The translations under genes and the position numbers were made by a program. Of a stretch of 64,000 nucleotides of DNA, positions 43,382 to 50,976 are shown piece after piece (within the stretch, counting starts at the first letter, position 1; each line of letters starts with the position of its first letter). A model generated the notes under the pieces. That model did not search any database, was not told the DNA's origin, and was given only the letters and a program-made list of their open reading frames with translations. The DNA comes from Lunatibacter salilacus (GTDB lineage Bacteria > Bacteroidota > Bacteroidia > Cytophagales > Cyclobacteriaceae): NCBI RefSeq assembly GCF_009797935.1, contig NZ_VOLC01000001.1:570471-634470 (forward strand), written 5' to 3'.

Positions 43382-43765
43382 ATGACGGAACCACAAAAAA
43401 TGCCCATGTTGAAAGCTATGGCGTTGTGCAAATGTCCGATTTGTACGCAAGGTGACATGTTCAAAACACCTGCCACAAACCTGAAGCATTTCAACGAATT
43501 GAAGACATCCTGTGAGGTGTGTGGATTTATGTTTATGCCGGAGCCCGGTTTTTATCAGATTTCACTTTTCTTTACCTATGCAGTCGGAGTTGCTATTTTT
43601 ATCGTGTTTTGGGCGGCTACTTATTGGCTACTAAATGATCCACCGCTTTGGATTTATTATTGGTCCATCTCAATCCCTGCCGTTATCTCAGCCCCGTGGA
43701 ATCTGCGGTACTCCAAAGTTATCATGCTTTATCTATTTGGAGGGGTTTGGGATAAAGGTAACTAG
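43382..43765 (+). CDS. DUF983 family membrane protein
   Basis: A 127-residue protein of the DUF983 type. It has an N-terminal Cys-rich part (LCKCPICTQGDMF and SCEVCGFMFMPEPGFY, two CxxC-like pairs that could bind metal), then two membrane segments at about 60-80 and 90-110. DUF983 proteins often lie near cytochrome oxidase genes, but none is nearby. Function is unknown. Single gene in a plus-strand orientation, divergent from the two-component operon. Confidence 0.85.
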   Translation: MTEPQKMPMLKAMALCKCPICTQGDMFKTPATNLKHFNELKTSCEVCGFMFMPEPGFYQISLFFTYAVGVAIFIVFWAATYWLLNDPPLWIYYWSISIPAVISAPWNLRYSKVIMLYLFGGVWDKGN

Positions 43766-43824
43766 TGTCCAGTTAATAATGACATATGGTTTCCCGCTGA
43801 TTTGCGCTGATATATTCTGCGTAA

Positions 43825-43884
43825 ATCCCGAAAAATCAGGTCAAGTTCTGCGGCATCCCGAAAAGTCGGAACAGGTTCTGCGGG
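43825..43884. repeat. 30-bp direct repeat, two copies
   Basis: Two adjacent 30-bp units start at 43825 and 43855 (ATCCCGAAAA...GTTCTGCGG), about 80% alike. The preceding tttgcgctgatatattctgcg is a separate short piece. The 43766-44040 gap has no credible gene. Confidence 0.55.
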
Positions 43885-44040
43885 AAATATTTGAGCAACT
43901 CACCGTTGACTTTACACTAATGGAGTTTTTTTGATTAGCTATTTGGAATTATTGCTTTTCGTTGTTTGGGGTTTCACAAGGATGGCCCTTTTCTAGGAAA
44001 GTAACAAAAGGAAGATTAATTTCGGGCAAACACCAGTCCT

Positions 44041-44862
44041 ATGTCTCTATTTCCTTCAAAATCCCGATTGGCGCATATCGTGTTTGAATCAGACGACAAA
44101 GCATCAAAGCGATTTGACGTGGTGTTGCTGGTGCTGATACTTCTTAGTGTTTTGGTAGTTATTCTGGATTCCGTTTCCGAATATCACCAAAAATTCGGTA
44201 CATTCCTGTATGCCGCTGAGTGGTTTTTCACGGCTGCATTTACTCTGGAATATTTTCTAAGAATTTGGTTAAGCAACAAAAAGATAGGGTATGTACTTAG
44301 TTTCTATGGCATTGTGGATCTGCTTGCCATATTGCCTACTTATTTTAGCCTATTTTTCTTTCAAAGTCAGTACCTTACAGTGATTCGTGCCCTTCGGTTT
44401 TTGCGCATTCTACGGATTTTAAAGCTTACCGAGCATGTCAATGAGGCCCAAATTCTAGTAAGTGCGCTAAAGCAAAGTCGTCTAAAAATTCAGATTTTTT
44501 TGGGGTCAGTATTGACAATTGTCTTGGTAATGGGTTCCTTGATGTATATCGTAGAAGGGCCAAGTAGCGGATTTTCTTCTATACCTAGATCCATGTATTG
44601 GGCTATTGTCACCCTTACTACGGTAGGGTACGGGGATATTGCTCCTGCCTCCAATATTGGACAGTTTATCGCATCCATCATCATGCTATTGGGATATGCC
44701 ATTATAGCAGTTCCTACCGGCATAGTTACCTCAGAGCTTACCGCTGCCAAAAACCGAAATGAAGCAAAGCTTCGCCACAAGATCTGCCACAACTGTACGC
44801 TTCAAGATCATGCCTTGGATGCCAAATTTTGCAAATCCTGTGGGGCGCAGCTTGACGGATGA
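44041..44862 (+). CDS. Voltage-gated potassium channel with C-terminal zinc ribbon
   Basis: A 273-residue six-helix ion channel. The voltage sensor is the regularly spaced Arg helix VIRALRFLRILRILKLTEH, and the pore loop TLTTVGYGDIAP has the K+ selectivity filter. After S6 (IASIIMLLGYAIIAVPTGIV) the chain ends in a four-cysteine module, CHNC and CKSC separated by 16 residues, which should be a zinc ribbon. It is shorter than most 6TM channels and lacks a cyclic-nucleotide domain. Inner-membrane; stands alone. Confidence 0.92.
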   Translation: MSLFPSKSRLAHIVFESDDKASKRFDVVLLVLILLSVLVVILDSVSEYHQKFGTFLYAAEWFFTAAFTLEYFLRIWLSNKKIGYVLSFYGIVDLLAILPTYFSLFFFQSQYLTVIRALRFLRILRILKLTEHVNEAQILVSALKQSRLKIQIFLGSVLTIVLVMGSLMYIVEGPSSGFSSIPRSMYWAIVTLTTVGYGDIAPASNIGQFIASIIMLLGYAIIAVPTGIVTSELTAAKNRNEAKLRHKICHNCTLQDHALDAKFCKSCGAQLDG

Positions 44863-44958
44863 AATACTAAATCATGTTTGTAGCCAAGAAGCACTTGGAC
44901 TATCTTTCTAGAAGCGTGTTGAATTCACAAACTTAAAAACATACCAAAGTCCTTAAAG

Positions 44959-45023
44959 CTTCCAGGTTATGTTAATGACCAGGTGATTGTTCAATTAACT
45001 GATGAAACCTGGAAGGTTTTTTT
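44959..45023 (+). terminator. Possible terminator downstream of the K+ channel gene
   Basis: Arms CTTCCAGGTT (44959-44968) and AACCTGGAAG (45006-45015) flank a 37-nt loop and are followed by GTTTTTTT. The stem is strong but the loop is long, so its strength as a terminator is uncertain. Confidence 0.45.
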
Positions 45024-45157
45024 CATAAGGATCATCTGATTACAAGAAAGTACTGTGGATTTAAGTTTGCCTTAAGTGAATTAGGCTAATCAAGTGGTAA
45101 GAACCTTCTGAATTTAATTTTCCCTTAGGTGGGGATTTTTTACACAAGGTTAAAAAA

Positions 45158-46087
45158 TCATTCTTCTCTTTTATAATCCACTATCTCCCTTCTAAACGCC
45201 AACAAGTCCTGCTTCATCAGTTCGATGTTGGATGAAAATAGGTCCAGCATGGAAGCCCTAGACCGGAGTTGTTCTTCGGTATAAGCGCCTCCGTCAGAAA
45301 GATATAAATCCAGGTCATTTTGTATTTCCAAGGAATTCCAGGTTTTCAACATTTGCTCCCGGATAGAACCTCCCTGAATAGCTACCCGCTTCTCATGAAT
45401 ATAATACCATACAGCCGGGGGTATAAAATTACTCCATCCCGCATCGTCATCGTAAATTTCCCGAAGCAAGTTAACTTCATGCGATACGCGGACCTTAAAC
45501 ACCTCTCTTTTACTGATCAGGTTGAGCGTTATTTGGGTCAGTGAGGCCCCTACACCAAGTAATTGCCTAAATGTATTGGCACCTGCTGCCCATAATACAA
45601 TACCTCCAGATATTAAGCTGGCTGAGGCGTCGGTGAAAATACCCGCAATGGTTCTTCGGTTTGACACGTTGGATTCCTGCCTATCCAGGTACCAAGCTAG
45701 TTGTTGGGTCTTGTCCTCCTCGCAGGAAACAGCGGCGTTGAGGGAAGAAACCTCCAGTTCAGACAAGGTAATTTTGTTGATTATTTCCTGGTATTGAATA
45801 AAGTATTCTATACGGTTTTTTTCAATGTCATCAAAGTGAATGAGCTCCCTTAATTGTTCTTTAAGATTTAACGCATTTGCAATAACCAATGCTTTGTCGC
45901 TAAAAATCTCCTGTAGGTCTTCATCGAAATCATCCCTTTCGAATTCGTCAGGTCTGCTTGCCTCAATCCCCTCCAAAAAATTATAACAGGAACCTTGGTA
46001 GTCCTCAATTTTTTCCTCAACGACTCTTACTGACTTACAGGAAAAGTGAAGGCAAATAAAAAGGAGTAAGCTTATGCGGACAATCAT
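45158..46087 (-). CDS. Hypothetical lipoprotein with a membrane-like segment
   Basis: A 309-residue protein. Residues 1-17 end in FSCKS, a lipoprotein-like box with Cys near residue 17. A helical, acidic N-terminal half (EKIEDYQGSCYNFLEGIEAS...) is followed by a hydrophobic stretch at about 155-190 (SLISGGIVLWAAGANTFRQL), then a helical C-terminus. No family recognised. Gene content on both sides gives no hint. The frame is long and intact, so it is likely real. Confidence 0.6.
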   Translation of the reverse strand: MIVRISLLLFICLHFSCKSVRVVEEKIEDYQGSCYNFLEGIEASRPDEFERDDFDEDLQEIFSDKALVIANALNLKEQLRELIHFDDIEKNRIEYFIQYQEIINKITLSELEVSSLNAAVSCEEDKTQQLAWYLDRQESNVSNRRTIAGIFTDASASLISGGIVLWAAGANTFRQLLGVGASLTQITLNLISKREVFKVRVSHEVNLLREIYDDDAGWSNFIPPAVWYYIHEKRVAIQGGSIREQMLKTWNSLEIQNDLDLYLSDGGAYTEEQLRSRASMLDLFSSNIELMKQDLLAFRREIVDYKREE

Positions 46088-46326
46088 AGGAAACGGATTT
46101 TCAATTAAATTAAACTAAAAAGGCCAAGGAGCAAACAAATTAATTTAAAAAGAAAAAGCCAAGTTGGACTGCCGATCTAATTTTGGGATATATTTTTAAA
46201 GTGTTTTGCTATTTTACAGTTTAGTGAATTAATTAAATATTGATAAATAAGCTGAAAAAATTGCATTTTGTTGCTAAAATCCGTATCTATACTTAGTATT
46301 TTTTTTCAATCAAAAAAGACACTTCG

Positions 46327-48621
46327 ATGAATAGATATATCACCATTATTCTAATAGGCTTATCCATATTGATCTTTTCATTTGATAGCTCCCAAACGCG
46401 TCTCTCCGAGGATGAGAAATATATTCAAAAGGCGGACTCCGTCCTTGCTCTTATGACGCTGGGAGAAAAGATTGGACAATTAAACCTTCCGGCGGGTGGG
46501 GATATTACTACGGGTCAGGCAACAAGTACAGACCTGGGCCAAAACATCAAAGATGGCAAAACCGGCGGTTTGTTTAATCTAAAAGGAGTGGAAAAAATTC
46601 GGGAAGCGCAGCGAATAGCAGTCGAGGAAAGTCGCTTGGGTATACCCCTGATTTTCGGGATGGATGTAATTCACGGGTATGAAACCCTTTTTCCTATCCC
46701 TTTAGGCGTTTCTGCCACTTGGGATATGGATCTGATTGAAAAAACTGCCCGGATGGCTGCCAAAGAAGCCAGCGCTGATGGAATCAATTGGACCTTTTCA
46801 CCTATGACCGACATCTCTCGCGACCCCCGCTGGGGCAGGGTTTCGGAAGGCAATGGTGAAGATCCTTATTTAGGTGCCAAAATAGCGGAAGCTATGGTGA
46901 AAGGCTATCAGGGCGATGACCTCTCAGATATTCATACTATTCTGGCCTGTGTCAAACACTTTGCTCTCTACGGTGCCCCCGAGGCAGGAAGGGATTACCA
47001 TACCGTAGATATGAGCCGCAACCGTATGTACAATGAGTATTTTCCTCCATACAAAGCAGCTGTCGAAGCTGGCGTGGGAACGGTGATGACAGCTTTTAAT
47101 GATGTGGATGGCCTCCCTGCCAGTGGGAATAGGTGGCTGATGACGGAGATGTTGCGCAATCAATGGGGATTTGACGGATTTGTGGTCACCGACTATACAG
47201 CCATCAATGAAATGATTGACCACGGTCTGGGAGACCTGCAAAATGTTTCGGCACTTGCCCTCAAGGCTGGTGTGGATATGGATATGGTGGGCGAGGGTTT
47301 TCTTACTACGTTAGAAAAATCGCTGGGAGAAGGAAAGATCACTGAGGAACAGATCGATTCCGCTTGCCGTAGGATATTGGTTGCCAAGTTTAAACTGGGC
47401 TTATTTGAAGATCCTTATAGATACTGCGATACAGAAAGAGCCACTACAGAAATATTCACGGCCGATAATCGCCGCTTTGCCCGTGAAGTGGCGGCTCAGA
47501 GTTTTGTTTTGTTAAAAAACGAAAATCAAGTGCTTCCCTTACAGAAAAATGGCACCATTGCACTTATTGGCCCATTGGCCGACAACCGTGAAAATATGGC
47601 AGGTACCTGGAGTGTTGCCGGTCGTTTTGATGAATCGGTTTCTTTAAAGGATGGGATTGAAAATGCGCTGGGAGATCAGGCAAAAATACTTCATGCCCGA
47701 GGTGCCAATATTGTAAATGATGCTGACTTGGAAGCCCGGGTAAGCATTTTCGGAAAGCCGACCCTCAGGGATGAGCGGAGCGCCGAAGAGATGATTCAGG
47801 AGGCGGTCGAAATTGCCAGTCAGGCGGATGTGATTGTAGCCGCTTTGGGTGAGGCTGCAGAGATGAGCGGGGAAGCTTCCAGTCTTAGCGATATCGAGTT
47901 TCCAGAAAGCCAGCGGGATCTCTTAAAGGCATTGAAAGAAACGGGTAAACCCATAGTTCTGGTGCTTTTTACAGGCAGACCCAGAGCCATGACTTGGGAA
48001 AATGAAAATCTGGATGCCATACTCAATGTTTGGTTTGCGGGAAGTGAGGCTGGTGATGCCATAGCCGATGTACTATTTGGTGACGTCAATCCTTCGGGCA
48101 AGCTCACCATGACCTTCCCCCAAAATACCGGACAAATTCCGATTTATTACAATCACAAAAATACCGGCCGTCCTTTAGCTGAGGGAGCCTGGTTTGAAAA
48201 ATTCCGATCCAATTACCTTGATGTACCCAATGAGCCATTATATCCTTTTGGATATGGGTTAAGTTATACAACATTTAACTATGGGGGTATAAAAGTAAGC
48301 AATGAGCAAATAAAAGGTGACCAAAAACTTACAGCAAGCATAGAACTAAGCAACACGGGTAAATTTGATGGTGCAGAAGTAGTGCAGTTGTACATCCGGG
48401 ATGTAGTTGCCAGCATTACCCGGCCAATGAGGGAGTTAAAGGGATTTCAAAAAGTAAATCTAAAGGCCGGAGAAACAAAGACGATCAGTTTTGAAATTTT
48501 TATCGAAGACCTCAAGTTTTACAATTACGATATAGATTATCTCTGGGAACCTGGCGAATTTGAAATTATGATCGGTGGCAACGCCAGCGAGGTGAAAGTA
48601 ACGAGTATCACTTGGAATTGA
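46327..48621 (+). CDS. bglX: Glycoside hydrolase family 3 beta-glucosidase (BglX-like)
   Basis: A 764-residue exported GH3 enzyme. A hydrophobic signal (residues 5-20) is followed by the N-terminal TIM barrel: TLGEKIGQLNLPAGGD, LIFGMDVIHGYET, DPRWGRVSEGNGEDPYLGA, CVKHFALYG and the nucleophile Asp in GFVVTDYTAINEM. The C-terminal alpha/beta domain carries the acid/base region AAEMSGEASSLSDIEFP and the end holds a fibronectin-III-like module (GFQKVNLKAGETKTISFEI). It releases glucose from the non-reducing end of beta-glucosides. Periplasmic by its signal. No adjacent PUL; transcribed alone. Confidence 0.95.
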   Translation: MNRYITIILIGLSILIFSFDSSQTRLSEDEKYIQKADSVLALMTLGEKIGQLNLPAGGDITTGQATSTDLGQNIKDGKTGGLFNLKGVEKIREAQRIAVEESRLGIPLIFGMDVIHGYETLFPIPLGVSATWDMDLIEKTARMAAKEASADGINWTFSPMTDISRDPRWGRVSEGNGEDPYLGAKIAEAMVKGYQGDDLSDIHTILACVKHFALYGAPEAGRDYHTVDMSRNRMYNEYFPPYKAAVEAGVGTVMTAFNDVDGLPASGNRWLMTEMLRNQWGFDGFVVTDYTAINEMIDHGLGDLQNVSALALKAGVDMDMVGEGFLTTLEKSLGEGKITEEQIDSACRRILVAKFKLGLFEDPYRYCDTERATTEIFTADNRRFAREVAAQSFVLLKNENQVLPLQKNGTIALIGPLADNRENMAGTWSVAGRFDESVSLKDGIENALGDQAKILHARGANIVNDADLEARVSIFGKPTLRDERSAEEMIQEAVEIASQADVIVAALGEAAEMSGEASSLSDIEFPESQRDLLKALKETGKPIVLVLFTGRPRAMTWENENLDAILNVWFAGSEAGDAIADVLFGDVNPSGKLTMTFPQNTGQIPIYYNHKNTGRPLAEGAWFEKFRSNYLDVPNEPLYPFGYGLSYTTFNYGGIKVSNEQIKGDQKLTASIELSNTGKFDGAEVVQLYIRDVVASITRPMRELKGFQKVNLKAGETKTISFEIFIEDLKFYNYDIDYLWEPGEFEIMIGGNASEVKVTSITWN

Positions 48622-48625
48622 TATG

Positions 48626-49276
48626 CTATTCATCTTCCTCAACAAGCTCCACAAACACCATCCGGTAAACTTCGCTGTCGTAATTAACATACAGCCTATT
48701 AGCTTCAATTTCATAGGAAGTGGCGGTTTCCAACCCATGGCTGTACTGAATATGGTGGTTTTCCTCTGGAAAGATTACAGTACTATTCCCAAATTCCCAA
48801 TAGGGTAGCTCTACTTCAAACTTAATTTCTCCCTGTTCACCAACCGAAAAACATGAGCGTAGGACTCCCTGATGTGTCCGGCTTTCCAATTTAAACTTTC
48901 CACTGCAGTTGTCTCCTTCCTCCTGCCATTTTTCCTCAATTAATTTCAAATAAAGTGGAAAATAATATTCATCCATATTTTCGTTAAAGCCACCCTGATA
49001 GTGGGTCAGGTGAGCCCATCTTGCAAAGCAGGTATAATGGTGAAAATCCCCAGTTTCCAAATGTTGAAAACCGGCAAACTCCCAGTCACCAAACAAGGGC
49101 AAATCATCCCCTACCTGACTCAAATCAAATTCACAAATGATACGATTTAAATCTTCCCTGACTTCTTCAGTTTCTTCCTTTTCTTCAACTCCTTCAATCT
49201 CTTCAGGTATAGGAGGATCTTCTGCACAAGAAAAAAGAAGTATAATTAAAATGTAAAATGTGGCATATCTGACCAT
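48626..49276 (-). CDS. Hypothetical lipoprotein
   Basis: A 216-residue protein. The start MVRYATFYILIILLFSCAED has a lipoprotein box with Cys at residue 17, then a Glu/Pro-rich linker (residues 20-45) and a compact domain with EFDLSQVGDDLPLFGDWEF and many aromatic residues. No family recognised. Convergent with the GH3 gene, 4 bp after its stop, so it is probably a separate unit. Outer-membrane attachment is likely. Confidence 0.6.
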   Translation of the reverse strand: MVRYATFYILIILLFSCAEDPPIPEEIEGVEEKEETEEVREDLNRIICEFDLSQVGDDLPLFGDWEFAGFQHLETGDFHHYTCFARWAHLTHYQGGFNENMDEYYFPLYLKLIEEKWQEEGDNCSGKFKLESRTHQGVLRSCFSVGEQGEIKFEVELPYWEFGNSTVIFPEENHHIQYSHGLETATSYEIEANRLYVNYDSEVYRMVFVELVEEDE

Positions 49277-49371
49277 GGCTGTCTCATTTTGCAGTAAGAA
49301 AACGCTTAGGCAGAATATTTAGTATGAACTTTAAGCTTATTATACCTGAATGGGCAAGTGCTTAAGATCCT

Positions 49372-49605
49372 TCAATATAAAAACCCAAAGCGCCAGATCG
49401 GAATCTTAGTTGCTATACCCAATTCTATTCCATCTGCTGCTGTAAAGGCATCTGGAAGGTGTTGAATTTGCCTGCATGTCTTTCCCTTTCCTCCCACTTC
49501 AAAGGTATATTTTCTATCCACCAAAAAGTCTCCCTGTTTGGGATAGGATACCTGCTGATTTACCAAAAGCTGATTCAGAATAAAGATCTCCCGCTCACTT
49601 CATTT
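49372..49605 (-). pseudogene. C-terminal remnant of an AAA ATPase/DUF4143 gene
   Basis: The frame reads EREIFILNQLLVNQQVSYP, then GDFLVDRKYTFEVGGK, and ends IPIWRFGFLY. It matches the end of the gene at 21449-22525 (FFLNQL, FLVDQKYFFEIGGK and PLWLFGFLY). A TGA stop precedes the E-R-E codons, and Walker A, Walker B and most of the DUF4143 domain are absent. It sits in a gap between a lipoprotein gene and the cytochrome gene and is clearly a decayed copy. Confidence 0.8.
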
Positions 49606-49689
49606 ATAAGCGTTGGTTTTGAAATAGAATGTGATCTGTTTCTTGCGCAAAACTTGAAAGCCGGAATAGTGTAGATAAAAATAGGAGGA

Positions 49690-50766
49690 TCAAAACTTTC
49701 GTTTCACCGCCTTTTCTTTTGCATCTTTAATCGCTTGGAAGGAACCGAACTTATGTTGTTCTTCGCTGAATTCATCAACATACGGCCCGAATGGATGATC
49801 CATGGGCTTTTTGGAAATATCCGGCCAATCCCCTGAAAGATCTTTTTGGGGTCTTTCCATCGTATTGACATAAGCAGCCACATCCCAAGCTTGTTCATCT
49901 GTTAGCAGAGGCCGTTCGAAAGTTGTTCCCAAGGGCATGTTTGTTTTTACATACCCTGCAAACCGGGACAACCTGTACAATCCTGCACCATTGTTATAGC
50001 TATTGTCTCCCCAAAGAGGAGGATACGTATATCCTGTTTTATTGGCTTTCATCATTCCTTGGCCATTTTCCATATGACAGCTTTGGCAAAATTGAGCATA
50101 AACAGCCTTTCCATTAATCGGATCAGCGGCTCTGTCGAGAAGGGGGACATCATAGATACCGACACCCTTCGGTGCCTCTCCCTTTGGTACATCTTTTCCG
50201 AGCCATTCCATATACGCCGTGATTGCCTGCATCTCTTTACTGTTTATATCGAGAGCCTTTCCGTTAAGACTTCGTTCAAAGCAGTCATTAACCCTTTTGG
50301 GTATATCTTCCATTTTACCTGAGCGACCCCTAATTTTTGGATATGTCGAAAAAACGGCTGAATAGTTATTTCCCAAGGGTGCCGTTCCAGCATCCAAATG
50401 ACAGTTTTGGCAGTTCATACCATTGGTTATTTTTAAAACACTACCGTTTGGCCCCAAGAATTCGGAAGTATTGACAATTAGCTCTTTGCCGTATTTGATC
50501 AAATTTGAATTGGGTTCGTGCTCCATAGTGTCCCAAGCAGGCGCACTCCACAGACCCTCCTTTGAAATTACACCCCGGTAAGTGTCCGCTGCAACAGGAA
50601 TCACTTTCGTCCCAGCAGACGCGATCAGATCTGAAGTTTGCGAAGAAGTTCTATTAAACGTCATCACAATTATTCCGATAATGACTATGGTCAGTAAAGT
50701 AATGGTGACCAATAACCCTACAACCAAATTCAAGATATTAATTAATAGTTGGAAACTATCTTTCAT
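49690..50766 (-). CDS. Membrane-anchored diheme cytochrome c (TsdA/SoxA-like)
   Basis: A 358-residue protein with an N-terminal membrane anchor (about residues 10-32) and two CxxCH heme sites: GMNCQNCHLDAGT at about residue 126 and FCQSCHMENGQGM near 235. Between them is NDCFERSLNGKALD followed by MQAITAYMEWLG, a pattern known in the TsdA thiosulfate dehydrogenase/SoxA group, where a Cys can act as heme ligand. Family membership suggests thiosulfate or other sulfur-compound electron transfer, but no sox or tsdB gene is adjacent. I start at the Met seven codons inside the longest frame, before the hydrophobic anchor. Confidence 0.85.
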   Translation of the reverse strand: MKDSFQLLINILNLVVGLLVTITLLTIVIIGIIVMTFNRTSSQTSDLIASAGTKVIPVAADTYRGVISKEGLWSAPAWDTMEHEPNSNLIKYGKELIVNTSEFLGPNGSVLKITNGMNCQNCHLDAGTAPLGNNYSAVFSTYPKIRGRSGKMEDIPKRVNDCFERSLNGKALDINSKEMQAITAYMEWLGKDVPKGEAPKGVGIYDVPLLDRAADPINGKAVYAQFCQSCHMENGQGMMKANKTGYTYPPLWGDNSYNNGAGLYRLSRFAGYVKTNMPLGTTFERPLLTDEQAWDVAAYVNTMERPQKDLSGDWPDISKKPMDHPFGPYVDEFSEEQHKFGSFQAIKDAKEKAVKRKF

Positions 50767-50976
50767 GAAGCAAACTCTTTGACTCACAAATTTAGCTTAT
50801 TCAAGAGGTAATTTGTTGTGATGAATGTCACACTATAGATTAAAATTGAATTTGGGTATAATTTCCAAAAAAATTACTATTATCCCCTTTTCGAATTTAA
50901 TTGGCTTACGGAAAATCTCAACAAAGGGAGAATCGAGATGTTTACCCCATTAAGGGAAAACGATCATTTGAACAGA

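Noticed and set aside
43635-43934. 99-codon plus-strand frame after the DUF983 gene
   Set aside because: It overlaps the end of the intact DUF983 gene and then reads through a 30-bp direct repeat. No family likeness.
44930-45040. Short plus-strand frame reading LKLPGYVNDQVIVQLTDETW
   Set aside because: It looks protein-like but has no start codon, is under 40 codons, and overlaps the possible terminator stem of the K+ channel gene. Kept as unproven.
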